DNA from: Candidatus Bipolaricaulota bacterium
Lineage (GTDB): Bacteria > Bipolaricaulota > Bipolaricaulia > Bipolaricaulales > Bipolaricaulaceae
Assembly (NCBI GenBank): GCA_022838705.1
Contig: JALHJZ010000003.1
Coordinates: forward strand, 62,001-126,000
Reading direction: 5' to 3'
DNA: 64,000 nucleotides
This document shows, piece by piece, positions 46,838 through 55,414 of the stretch (position 1 is its first letter; each line of letters opens with the position of its first letter). Position numbers and translations under genes: made by a program. The notes beneath the pieces were generated by a model. It ran no database searches. It saw only the letters and a list, made by a program, of their open reading frames with translations, and was not told the DNA's origin.

Positions 46838-48352
46838 ATGGGATCCCAGGTCCACGTCGCGTTCCTGTGGCACATGCACCAGCCGTGGTACGCCCTCCCG
46901 GGGAGCGTAGAGAACCTCCTCCCGTGGACCCGCCTCCGGGCGACGAAGGACTACACGGACATGGCGGCGTTCATCGCGCGGGGCGAGGTCCCGGTGACGG
47001 TGAACTTCACCCCCTGCCTGACGGAGCAGCTGACCCGGTACGCCGCGGGTTCCCTGAGCGATGGCTACTTCCCCGCCACGGCGGGGGAGGGGGCACTGCG
47101 CGACCTCCTCTCCGGCGCGATCCCGCTCCCGGTGGCGCGGCGGGGGCTTCCGGTCCCAGATCTCGATCGCCTGCGGGCGGCCGCCGTCACGCCGGAGGGG
47201 GAGCGGGCGTTGTGGGGATGGTTCCTCCTCGCGTGGATCGGCCAGACCGTCCTCGATGGGGATCCCTCGCTTCGGGATCTGGCGCAGCGCGGCCGGTTCG
47301 GGCCCGATGACCTGGAGCGCCTATCCGACGTCCATCGCCGGCTCGTGGGCGAGGTCCTTCCCCGGTACCGAGCCCTCGCGGCGGAGGGGATGGTCGAGCT
47401 CACGGCGACGCCGTTCTACCATCCGATCCTCCCCCTCCTCCTCGACTCCCAGGTCGCCCGCCGGGCACAGCCGAGCGACCCGATCCCGCCCTTCTCCGCC
47501 CCGGACGACGCCCGCGACCAGGTCCGCCGGGCCCTCGCCCACCACGAGGCGACGTTCGGGGGACGGCCCGCCGGGATGTGGCCGGCGGAGGGGGCGGTGA
47601 GCGCGGAGGCGGCCGCGGTGTTCGCCCACGCCGGGGTGCGCTGGATCGCAACCGACGGGGCGATCCTCGCCCGCTCGCTCGGCCGGCCTCCCCACCGCGA
47701 GGACCTGTACCGACCGTGGCGCTTCGCGACCGGCAGCGGTGAACTGACGATCCTGTCCCGCGATACGTACCTCTCAAACCTCATCGGGTTCGACTACCAC
47801 CGCTGGCCGGCGGCCGACGCGGCCAGCGACCTCGTCCGGCGGCTGCGGGAGATCGGCAAGGAGTGGCACGAGGACGCGCCCCCGCTCGTCCTCATCGCCA
47901 TGGACGGCGAGAACGCGTGGGACTTCTACGAGCGGAATGGCCAGCCCTTCTTGGAGGCCCTGTACCGCCTCGTCCGCTCCTCCCCCGACCTCGTGCCGAC
48001 CACGGTGTCGGGGTACCTCGATCAGCAGTCCTCTGCCCCGAGGGCCCTGCCCGATCTGTGGCCCGGATCGTGGATCGACGCCGACTTCCGGACGTGGATC
48101 GGCTACCCGGCCCAGAACGCGGCCTGGATCCGCCTCGCGCGGGCGCGCGATGCGGTCCAGTCTTGCCCGGATCCCGCGGCGCGGGCGCGTGCCCGCGACC
48201 ATCTCCTCGTCGCGGAGGGAAGCGACTGGTTCTGGTGGTATGGCCCGCACCACACTGCCGCCCACGAGCCCGTGTTCGACCGCGTGTTTCGAGAACATGT
48301 CGCCGCTGCCTACCGCGAGATCGGTCTCCCGATCCCTCCCGACCTCGGTTGA
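46838..48352 (+). CDS. Glycoside hydrolase family 57 (alpha-amylase/glucanotransferase type)
   Basis: 504 aa from the ATG at 46838. The five GH57 conserved regions are seen: HVAFLWHMHQPWY at the N terminus, PVTVNFTPCL, the nucleophile Glu251 in GMWPAEGAVS, the acid/base Asp356 in IAMDGENAWDFY, and DWFWWYGPHH near the C terminus. No signal peptide, so it is intracellular and likely works on glycogen or maltodextrins together with GlgC just downstream. An exact activity (amylase, pullulanase or 4-alpha-glucanotransferase) cannot be fixed. Confidence 0.9.
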   Translation: MGSQVHVAFLWHMHQPWYALPGSVENLLPWTRLRATKDYTDMAAFIARGEVPVTVNFTPCLTEQLTRYAAGSLSDGYFPATAGEGALRDLLSGAIPLPVARRGLPVPDLDRLRAAAVTPEGERALWGWFLLAWIGQTVLDGDPSLRDLAQRGRFGPDDLERLSDVHRRLVGEVLPRYRALAAEGMVELTATPFYHPILPLLLDSQVARRAQPSDPIPPFSAPDDARDQVRRALAHHEATFGGRPAGMWPAEGAVSAEAAAVFAHAGVRWIATDGAILARSLGRPPHREDLYRPWRFATGSGELTILSRDTYLSNLIGFDYHRWPAADAASDLVRRLREIGKEWHEDAPPLVLIAMDGENAWDFYERNGQPFLEALYRLVRSSPDLVPTTVSGYLDQQSSAPRALPDLWPGSWIDADFRTWIGYPAQNAAWIRLARARDAVQSCPDPAARARARDHLLVAEGSDWFWWYGPHHTAAHEPVFDRVFREHVAAAYREIGLPIPPDLG

Positions 48353-48448
48353 GCCGGGGAGCGCGGCCCCGTGCGGCCGGGGACCACGCCCGGTAAAGTA
48401 CGAGCGGTGCGGGAACGCAGCCTGGGTTCCTCGCCCAGGGAGGGCGCG

Positions 48449-49675
48449 GTGAGCGGCGTACTGGCGTTCGTGCTGGCGGGCGGCCGCGGGCAGAGGCTCT
48501 ATCCCTTGACCCGCGATCGGGCCAAACCGGCGGTCCCCTTCGCTGGCCTGTACCGAATCATCGACTTCACCCTCACCAACTGCCTCCACTCCGGGCTCCG
48601 CCACATTCTCGTCCTCACCCAGTACAAGTCCCTGTCCCTGGAGCGGCACATCCAAATCGGGTGGAGCATCTTCAGCCCTGCGCTGGGGGAGTTCCTCATC
48701 ACCGTCCCCCCCCAGCAGCGCACGGCCGAGCGCTGGTACCTCGGAACTGCTGATGCAATCTATCAGAACTTGTACTCGGTCGAGCGGTTCACCATGGAGC
48801 GAGGGGCGCCCGAGGCGATCCTCATCCTCGCCGGGGACCACGTATACAAGATGGACTACCGGCCCATGGTGCGGTTCCACCAGGAACGGGAGGCCGATCT
48901 CACGGTGGGGGTGGTGGCGGTGCCCCTCGCGGAAGCCGCCGAGAAGCTCGGGGTCCTCGTCGTCAATGGCGAGGGCGGCGTGCTCCAGTTCCAGGAAAAG
49001 CCAGCCCAGCCCGCCCCGTCCCCCGGCGATCCGGCGGTGTGCCTGGCCTCGATGGGGATCTACGTGTTCCGGCCTGAGGTCCTCGCCCGGCGGCTCGAAG
49101 AGGACGCCCAGATCGCGGACTCCTCACATGACTTCGGCCGGGACATCATCAACCGCATGGTGGGCGAGGATCGGGTGTTCGCATTCCCATTCGAGCGTGC
49201 GAACAAGAACCCCCTCCCCTACTGGAGGGATGTGGGGACCCTGGATGCGTACTGGGAGGCCCACATGGACCTCGTCGCCATCACCCCCAAGTTCAACCTC
49301 TATGACAGGGAGTGGCCGATCCACACCTACCATGAGCCTTGGCCCCCCGCGAAGACGGTCCACGATGAGCCGGACCGCACCGGAACCGCGGTGAACTCAC
49401 TTCTCTCCCCAGGCTCCATCGTGTCCGGGTCGCACGTGGTGCGGTCGGTCCTCTCGCCGGGGGTCCGCGTGAACAGCTACGCCACCATCGAGGACTCGGT
49501 CCTGTTGGCGGGGGTGGACGTGGGGCGGGGGGCGAAGATCCGCCGCGCGGTCGTGGACAAGGGGGTGCGCATCCCGCCCGGGGAGAAGATCGGGTACGAT
49601 CTCGAAGCGGATCGAGCCCGGTTCACCGTCACCGAGGCCGGAATCGTTGTCCTCCCCAAGGAAGCTCGCTTCTAG
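48449..49675 (+). CDS. glgC: Glucose-1-phosphate adenylyltransferase (ADP-glucose pyrophosphorylase)
   Basis: 408 aa from the GTG at 48449 (GGGAGGGCGC upstream). A GTG at 48407 that sits 7 nt after TAAAGT is an alternative, adding 14 residues. Nucleotide-binding loop LAGGRGQRLYPLT, then DRAKPAVPFAG, LTQYKSLSL, ERWYLGTADAIYQN, AGDHVYKMDY, FQEKP and YWRDVGTLDAYWEA. The C-terminal left-handed beta-helix follows (VNSLLSPGSIVSGS). Makes ADP-glucose for glycogen, releasing PPi. Confidence 0.95.
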   Translation: MSGVLAFVLAGGRGQRLYPLTRDRAKPAVPFAGLYRIIDFTLTNCLHSGLRHILVLTQYKSLSLERHIQIGWSIFSPALGEFLITVPPQQRTAERWYLGTADAIYQNLYSVERFTMERGAPEAILILAGDHVYKMDYRPMVRFHQEREADLTVGVVAVPLAEAAEKLGVLVVNGEGGVLQFQEKPAQPAPSPGDPAVCLASMGIYVFRPEVLARRLEEDAQIADSSHDFGRDIINRMVGEDRVFAFPFERANKNPLPYWRDVGTLDAYWEAHMDLVAITPKFNLYDREWPIHTYHEPWPPAKTVHDEPDRTGTAVNSLLSPGSIVSGSHVVRSVLSPGVRVNSYATIEDSVLLAGVDVGRGAKIRRAVVDKGVRIPPGEKIGYDLEADRARFTVTEAGIVVLPKEARF

Positions 49676-49707
49676 CGGTATCATCACGGGAGGAAGGAGG
49701 TCGTCCT

Positions 49708-50706
49708 ATGCCCTACTTGGGAGGAAGAGAACTGGCACAGGTGTACCGTCGCGCCCACGAGGAGCGCTTTGCCCTCATCGCGAACAACTTCGCGGAGCCG
49801 AATGTCCTCCTCGGGCTCCTCGCCGCCTACGAGCAAGCGGAAAGCGACCTATTGGTCCAAGTATCGGTCGGGGCCGCGAGGTTCGCCGGGGGAGGGCGAC
49901 CCCTCGCTGGGCTGCGGGCCCTCGTCCGCTACGTCCAGGCCGTGGCCGCGGACGCGAAGATCGGGGTATTCGTGAACCTCGATCACGTCACGCCCGACCA
50001 GAGCGATGGGTTCATCCGCCCCGCCCTCGCCGAAGGCCTCTGCTCATCGGTGATGGTGGACGCCTCGGCCCTCCCGTTTGCGGACAACGTGCGCGCGACG
50101 CGGGCCGTGGTCGAGCTCGCCCGGCCCTACGGGGTCCTCGTGGAAGGGGAGCTCGGGGTGATCAGGGGCGCGGAGGACGAGATCGTCTCCGACGCCGCGT
50201 TCTACACTGACCCGGAACAGGCCCTCCAGTTCGTCGCGGAGACCGAGGTCGATCTCCTCGCGGTTTCGGTGGGGACCGAGCACGGGGTAGCGGCAGGGCG
50301 GGAGCTCACCTTGCGCGTGGACCTCGCGCGCGCGATCTCGGACCGGCTGCGGGCGGGCCGCCGGCCGCGCCCGCTCGTCCTCCATGGGGCATCGGGGCTG
50401 TCCGCTTCTCAGGTCGGGGCCCTCGTCGCGGCGGGCGTGTGCAAAGTAAACAAGGACACCACCTACCAGTACGTGTACGCCCGCACCGCGGCGGGGTTCT
50501 TCGCCGACCACCGCGAACAGATCCTCCCTCCTCACGGGGTCGCGTTCGATCCGATTACGTTCGATGCCGGAGGCAGCCCGTGGCGCCCCGACAAGAAACT
50601 GTTCGACCCCCGGGTGGTGGGGAAGGAGATCCAGGAGGCGATCCGCTCCGTCGCGACGGACATGATCGCCCAGGTCGGTTCAGGAGGGAGATCTCTCTGT
50701 GCCTAG
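49708..50706 (+). CDS. Class II fructose-bisphosphate aldolase-family protein
   Basis: 332 aa. AAGGAGG precedes the ATG. Ketose-bisphosphate aldolase family: NNFAEPNVLLGLL at the N terminus, the catalytic/zinc pair in NLDHVTPD (usually HxDHG; the Asp-His pair is kept), VEGELGVIRGAED, SVGTEHGV, and LVLHGASGLS with another zinc His, then VCKVNKDTTYQY. Cleaves fructose 1,6-bisphosphate or tagatose 1,6-bisphosphate. The pfk gene begins inside its stop, so the two glycolytic steps are co-translated. Confidence 0.88.
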   Translation: MPYLGGRELAQVYRRAHEERFALIANNFAEPNVLLGLLAAYEQAESDLLVQVSVGAARFAGGGRPLAGLRALVRYVQAVAADAKIGVFVNLDHVTPDQSDGFIRPALAEGLCSSVMVDASALPFADNVRATRAVVELARPYGVLVEGELGVIRGAEDEIVSDAAFYTDPEQALQFVAETEVDLLAVSVGTEHGVAAGRELTLRVDLARAISDRLRAGRRPRPLVLHGASGLSASQVGALVAAGVCKVNKDTTYQYVYARTAAGFFADHREQILPPHGVAFDPITFDAGGSPWRPDKKLFDPRVVGKEIQEAIRSVATDMIAQVGSGGRSLCA

Positions 50707-51778
50707 CGTGAAGAGGATCGGGGTCCTAACGGGGGGTGGTGACTCCCCGGGGATCAACGCGGCGATCCGGGCCATCGTGCGGCGCGCTGAGCCGGCCGGC
50801 CTCGCGGTGGTCGGGTTCCGCGACGGATGGCGGGGAGCGGTGGAGGACGACCTCGTGCCGCTCGGCCGGAGCGAGGTCGCGGGGATCCTCCACATCGGGG
50901 GCACGATCCTCGGCACCTCGCGCACGAACCCGTACGAGAAGGATCCAGCGACCGGAACGTGGAACCCCACCCCGAAGGTGGGCCGGATCCTGGACACCCT
51001 GAACCGACGGAGGGTGGATGCGGTGCTCGCCATCGGGGGGGATGACACCCTCGGCGTAGCGCACCGGCTGGCGAGCCACGGCGTGCGGGCGGTGGGGATC
51101 CCCCAGACGATCGACAACGACATCGGCGGCACGGACTACGCGATCGGTTTCCACTCGGCGCTCGCCGTGGTCACGGAGGCCCTCGACCGGCTGCACACCA
51201 CGGCCCATGCTCATCACCGGGTGCTGATCGTGGAGGTCATGGGGCGTGACGCGGGGTGGATCGCGGTCCTCGGCGGGCTGGCCGGCGGGGCGGACGTGAT
51301 CCTCGCCCCCGAGGAACCGTTCTCGGTCCCCCAGGTGAAGGAAGCGCTCCAGTGGCGGCTCGATGCCGGGCGGCGGTTCTCGATCATCGTCGTCGCCGAG
51401 GGCGCCCGGCCGCTCGAGCTCGGGGGCCGCCCGGTGGCCGAGGAGGCGAGGACGGACGCGTTCGGCCACGCCCAACTGGGCGGCGTGGGGTACTGGCTCG
51501 CCGCGGAGCTGGAGAAGACGGGCCTCCCGTTGACCCCGCGGGTGACCGTCCTCTCCTACCTGCAGCGGGGCGGCGTCGCCACCCCGTTCGATCGCCTCCT
51601 CGCGACCCGGTTGGGGGTCGCTGCGGTGGAGCTCGCCTGCGCCGGGCAGTACGATGCGATGGTCGGCATCCATGGCACAGACGTGGTACCGGTTCCCCTG
51701 GCCGAGGCCCTCGCCGGGTGCCCGAAGCCGGTGCCCAGGGAGTACCTCGAACTGGCCCGAAACATTGGAGTGAGGTGA
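50699..51778 (+). CDS. 6-phosphofructokinase, predicted pyrophosphate-dependent
   Basis: 359 aa. GTG overlaps the aldolase stop; AGGAGGGAG is upstream. Motifs: TGGGDSPGINAAIR, GGDDT at residues 113-117, PQTIDND at 135-141 (catalytic Asp), EVMGRDAGWIA, and YLQRGG. Asp116 replaces the Gly of ATP-dependent enzymes (GGDGS); that change is the known mark of PPi use. The other diagnostic site is Gln136, neither the Gly of ATP enzymes nor the Lys of PPi ones. So PPi dependence is likely but not certain. Catalyses fructose 6-phosphate to fructose 1,6-bisphosphate, reversibly if PPi-linked. Confidence 0.9.
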   Translation: MPSVKRIGVLTGGGDSPGINAAIRAIVRRAEPAGLAVVGFRDGWRGAVEDDLVPLGRSEVAGILHIGGTILGTSRTNPYEKDPATGTWNPTPKVGRILDTLNRRRVDAVLAIGGDDTLGVAHRLASHGVRAVGIPQTIDNDIGGTDYAIGFHSALAVVTEALDRLHTTAHAHHRVLIVEVMGRDAGWIAVLGGLAGGADVILAPEEPFSVPQVKEALQWRLDAGRRFSIIVVAEGARPLELGGRPVAEEARTDAFGHAQLGGVGYWLAAELEKTGLPLTPRVTVLSYLQRGGVATPFDRLLATRLGVAAVELACAGQYDAMVGIHGTDVVPVPLAEALAGCPKPVPREYLELARNIGVR

Positions 51779-51783
51779 GCGAG

Positions 51784-52923
51784 ATGGTGCGGAAGTCGTT
51801 CGTCGCGTTGTTGCTCGTCGGCGTGCTTGCAGTCGGCGCCGCCCCCGGCGATACCCTGTTCTCCCCGCTCGGGCAGGTCTACCAGCTCATCCACGATTAC
51901 TACTACCGAGCCGATGAGATCTCCGACTCGACCCTCCTCCATGGGGCGATCAGGGGGGTGGTGGGCGCTTTGGGCGACCCATACTCCACCTTCTTCACCC
52001 CCGACGAGTACCAGAGCTGGGAGGAGTCCCTGTCCGGGGAGTACTCCGGGGTGGGGATCGAGATCACCCTCCGCAACGGTCGCATCACGGTGGTGGCGCC
52101 GTTCCCTGGGACCCCGGCCGAAGCGGGGGGGATTCGCCCTGGGGATTGGATCCAGGCCGTGGACGGGGAACTGACCGAGGGCTGGACCCTGGAGAAGGCG
52201 TCGTCGCACATCCGCGGCCCGGAGGGGACGGTGGTCGTCCTCACGGTCCAGCACGACGACGGCACCGTCGAGGAGATCCCCCTCGTCCGGCAGAAGATCC
52301 AGATCGAGTCCGTGCGCTCCGAGTACCGGGCGGAGGAGAAGGTCGGCTACGTTCAGATCTTGAGGTTCGACTTCGATACCCCGGGGCTCCTCGGGCAGGC
52401 GCTGTTCTCGTTCCCGCTCCAAAACCTGGCCGGCATCGTGATCGACCTCCGCAACAACCCGGGAGGGATCCTGTCCGCAGCGGTGGAGTCAGCGAGCTAC
52501 TTCGTGGACCGCGGGCCCATCGTCCGCATCCAGGGCCCCTCGTTCGGGGAGCGCACCTACAGTTCGCGCGGAAACAGCGTCCCCAACATCCCCGTGGCGA
52601 TCCTGGTCAACGAGGGGACTGCGTCCGCAGCGGAGATCATGGCCGGAGCGATCCAAGATCACGGCGTGGGCATCCTCGTCGGCCGACCCACGTTCGGCAA
52701 AGGGCTCGTCCAGGAGATCGTGATGCGCTTCCCCGACGGGGGAGCGATCAAGCTCACCACCGGTGAGTACTTCACCCCCCTCGGACGGAGCGTCCACGAT
52801 GTCGGCCTGACCCCGGAGATCCTCGTCGCACGGGTCGAGGGAGAGGAAGGGGATCCCGAGCTCGAGGCCGCTCTCGCCTGGATCCGAGACGGGGCCCGCG
52901 TCCCGGTGGGAGAAGGACGATGA
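51784..52923 (+). CDS. S41-family C-terminal processing peptidase
   Basis: 379 aa with signal peptide (MVRKSFVALLLVGVLAVGAAPG). N-terminal helical part with LGDPYSTFFTPDEY, PDZ domain (about residues 85-170; GIRPGDWIQAVDG), then the peptidase core with RNNPGGILSAAV, the catalytic Ser in NEGTASAAEIMA and Lys in RPTFGKGLVQ. Periplasmic CtpA/Prc-like. Followed by an ATGA overlap with the M20 gene. Confidence 0.93.
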   Translation: MVRKSFVALLLVGVLAVGAAPGDTLFSPLGQVYQLIHDYYYRADEISDSTLLHGAIRGVVGALGDPYSTFFTPDEYQSWEESLSGEYSGVGIEITLRNGRITVVAPFPGTPAEAGGIRPGDWIQAVDGELTEGWTLEKASSHIRGPEGTVVVLTVQHDDGTVEEIPLVRQKIQIESVRSEYRAEEKVGYVQILRFDFDTPGLLGQALFSFPLQNLAGIVIDLRNNPGGILSAAVESASYFVDRGPIVRIQGPSFGERTYSSRGNSVPNIPVAILVNEGTASAAEIMAGAIQDHGVGILVGRPTFGKGLVQEIVMRFPDGGAIKLTTGEYFTPLGRSVHDVGLTPEILVARVEGEEGDPELEAALAWIRDGARVPVGEGR

Positions 52924-54089
52924 AAGATCGGGTTTGGAAGAGGATCGATGAGCTTGAGCCTCAGCTCTGGGACCTCGCCCTGCGCATCCACGCCCACCCT
53001 GAGCTCGGGTTCGAGGAGCACCAGGCCGCGGCGTGGTTGGCGGAGGCCCTGGAAGGGGGTGGGTTCCGCGTGGAACGGGGAGCGGGTGGGATCCCGACCG
53101 CGTTCCGCGCTATCCACCCCGCCGCCAAGCCGGGGCCGCGGGTGGCGCTCCTCGCGGAGTACGACGCCCTGCCCGAGCTCGGGCACGCCTGCGGCCACAA
53201 CCTGATCGCCGCGATCGCGGTGGGGGCCGCGCTTGGCCTCGCCCCGGTCAAGAAGGACCTCCCCGGGACGCTCCTCGTCCTCGGCACCCCCGCCGAGGAG
53301 GGAGGCGGCGGCAAGATCAAGCTCATCGAGGCTGGCCTGTTCCGGGACCTGGACGCGGCGATGATGGTCCACCCCTCAGACCAGACCGTCGTGGACCGGG
53401 GCTCGCTCGCCATCACCGAGGTCGGGATCGAGTTCCACGGGGTGGCCGCCCATGCCTCGTCCGAGCCGGACAAGGGGGTCAACGCCCTCGATGCGGTGAT
53501 CCAGACGTTCGTCGGCCTGAACGCCCTCCGCCAGCACATCCGCGACGGGGCGCGCATCCACGGGGTCATCACCCACGGGGGCCTCAAGCCGAACATCGTC
53601 CCGGAGTACGCCGCGGCCCGGTTCTACGTCCGCGCATCCGACAATGGGTACCGGGACGAGCTGGTGGAGAAGCTGCGGCGGTGCGCAGAGGGGGCAGCTC
53701 TGGCCACGGGGGCTCGGCTCGAGTTCCGCCTCGTGGGCCATGCCTACAAGGCGATCCGCCCCAACCGGGCCCTCGCCCACGCGTTCGCCGAGCACCTCGC
53801 GGCCCTTGGATTCCCCGCAGAGGAGCCCACGGGAGGCGTGGGGTCCACGGACATGGGGGACGTGTCGTGGGAGGTCCCCGCGATCCACCCCTACATCCGC
53901 ATCGCGGACGGCACTGTGCCCGGGCACTCCCGCGCGTTCTGCGAGGCAGCCCGAGCGGAGCCAGCGCGAGCGGCGATGATCGCCGCCGCCAAAGCCCTCG
54001 CCGCGGTGTGCCTCGACCTGTGGACGAACCCCGCCCTGATGGCGGACGTGACGCGCGAGTTCAGCGAGGGTCAGGGAACGGGATCGTAG
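52920..54089 (+). CDS. M20-family amidohydrolase/peptidase
   Basis: 389 aa, cytoplasmic. Di-zinc site: HAHPELGFEEHQAA, LLAEYDALPELGHACGHN, TPAEEGGGGK and the lid domain with VAAHASSEPDKGVNALDAV. Closest in pattern to AbgB/PmdB-like M20D amidohydrolases that remove acyl or aminobenzoyl groups from amino acids or dipeptides. Overlaps ctp by 4 nt, implying coordinated peptide breakdown. Its 3' end overlaps yidD on the other strand by 19 nt. Confidence 0.9.
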   Translation: MKDRVWKRIDELEPQLWDLALRIHAHPELGFEEHQAAAWLAEALEGGGFRVERGAGGIPTAFRAIHPAAKPGPRVALLAEYDALPELGHACGHNLIAAIAVGAALGLAPVKKDLPGTLLVLGTPAEEGGGGKIKLIEAGLFRDLDAAMMVHPSDQTVVDRGSLAITEVGIEFHGVAAHASSEPDKGVNALDAVIQTFVGLNALRQHIRDGARIHGVITHGGLKPNIVPEYAAARFYVRASDNGYRDELVEKLRRCAEGAALATGARLEFRLVGHAYKAIRPNRALAHAFAEHLAALGFPAEEPTGGVGSTDMGDVSWEVPAIHPYIRIADGTVPGHSRAFCEAARAEPARAAMIAAAKALAAVCLDLWTNPALMADVTREFSEGQGTGS

Positions 54090-54289
54090 CCGCCGGGGTG
54101 CCATGGCCCGCAGCGAACGAGCCGCCGCAGGGCGAGCCAGCCCCCGCGGAGAGGGCCGTACCGGAGGATGGCCTGTCGGGCGTACTCCGAGCACGAGGGG
54201 ACGAACCGACAGCGCCGGGGGAGGAAGGGGGACACGACCCGCTGGTAGACGACGAGCGGGAGGATGAGCGCCCCCCGCACCCACCTCAC
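54071..54289 (-). CDS. yidD: Membrane protein insertion efficiency factor YidD
   Basis: 72 aa from a GTG at 54289 that overlaps the upstream stop (GTGA). A longer ATG start at 54331 would add a His-rich stretch not seen in the family. VVYQRVVSPFLPRRCRFVPSC is followed by SEYARQAI and RLVRCGPWHPGGYDPVP, the complete YidD signature. Peripheral, helps YidC-dependent insertion. Normally next to rnpA and yidC; here it is displaced. Confidence 0.93.
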   Translation of the reverse strand: MRWVRGALILPLVVYQRVVSPFLPRRCRFVPSCSEYARQAILRYGPLRGGWLALRRLVRCGPWHPGGYDPVP

Positions 54290-55383
54290 CACAGGTGCGC
54301 GGTGGCGGTGATGACGATGCTCTGCTTCCACGCCGGGGCCTCCGCCAGCTTCACGAACTCCATCTGCAAGGTCATGCCCACCCAGCGCTGGCTGATCTCG
54401 AGCTGGAACAAGGCCGTCTGCCGGCCGGCGGGGAACTGCCCGAGCGGCTTGTCCTGGAATAGGCTGTAGCGGGTGGAGAAGCTGATCGCGCTGTCGAGCT
54501 GGACGTCGAACGTCACGTCCAGGGTGAGGGTGTACTGCTCGGTGATCCAGTACGGGCCTGAGACCCGGGCCCTGAAGAGGAGCTGGGAGTTCGGTTCGGG
54601 GGCGAGGGCGGCGTCGAGGGCCAGGGAGAGGAGGAAGTCGCGGGTCGCCCCGTTGGGATCCATGAGCTCATGGGCGAAGCCCGCCTGCACCGTCCATCCG
54701 CAGTACCTCTCCCGGCCCGTGGCCGTGAGGGCCTCCTCGATCAGGAGGACCGTGGCCGGATCGAGCTCCCGCCCGGCCTCCGCTTCGATGAGCCCTACCA
54801 CCGCGGCCACCCGCTCCGCCACCACCTCCCCCTCCACCCGCTGCCCGATGGACTTGGCCACGGCGAGGAGGTTCGCATCGCTCAGGGGCACTGGCAGGAT
54901 GCCCCGCGTCAGCAGCTGCCCCTCGATCTGGAGCGCCTTGGCGAGCGGGGTCACGTCGTAAAACCGGCCGTACCCCAGCCCGGCCTGGGCCTCCACCCGC
55001 GGCTGGGGGAAGGCGGTATCCAGGGTCGCCGCGAAGCCCCCAAAGGTGAACAGGGGGAGGAAGCTCTCCAGGTACTGCCGCACTGCGCCGCTCGCGCTGA
55101 CCTCCGCCTGCGTCAGGCTCAGCTCCGCGAACCCCACCTGGCCGCTTCCCGCGAGGGTGAACCCCTCCGTCATGCTGTCGTACTGCCGTCGGGCATCGAA
55201 CGATAGCCAGCCCGAGCTGAGGTCCACGCGGGGGGTGGTGGGGTCATCCGTATGTTGGTAGAAGAACGACACCTTCCCCTGGAGGAACTCCGTGGTCGGG
55301 GTCCGGTAGTCGCAGAGCCCAACCCCGAACCCATTCACGGCGACCCCGATCGCTGCCGCAATCCCCAAGATCCGCTTCATCAT
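54286..55383 (-). CDS. Secreted protein resembling an outer-membrane beta-barrel
   Basis: 365 aa (ATG 55383 or 55380, GGGGAGGGAG upstream). Signal peptide of about 20-24 residues. The mature protein alternates polar and hydrophobic residues in strands of 8-10 (e.g. LDAALAPEPNSQLLFRARV, YTLTLDVTFDVQLDSAISF), and ends in an aromatic residue (ATAHLW), as outer-membrane barrels do. A middle helical segment (about 160-225) interrupts this. Family not recognised. If correct, it argues for a diderm envelope. yidD follows. Confidence 0.6.
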   Translation of the reverse strand: MMKRILGIAAAIGVAVNGFGVGLCDYRTPTTEFLQGKVSFFYQHTDDPTTPRVDLSSGWLSFDARRQYDSMTEGFTLAGSGQVGFAELSLTQAEVSASGAVRQYLESFLPLFTFGGFAATLDTAFPQPRVEAQAGLGYGRFYDVTPLAKALQIEGQLLTRGILPVPLSDANLLAVAKSIGQRVEGEVVAERVAAVVGLIEAEAGRELDPATVLLIEEALTATGRERYCGWTVQAGFAHELMDPNGATRDFLLSLALDAALAPEPNSQLLFRARVSGPYWITEQYTLTLDVTFDVQLDSAISFSTRYSLFQDKPLGQFPAGRQTALFQLEISQRWVGMTLQMEFVKLAEAPAWKQSIVITATAHLW

Positions 55384-55406
55384 CTCCCTCCCCGCGCCAC
55401 GACCGC

Positions 55407-55412
55407 AGTATA
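55407..55412 (-). promoter_or_regulatory. -10 box of the barrel-like protein gene
   Basis: Minus strand TATACT, about 25 nt before the ATG, just after the dinB stop. The -35 is weak. The end of dinB has the small palindrome CCGGCG...CGCCGG directly upstream. Confidence 0.45.
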
Positions 55413-55414
55413 CC

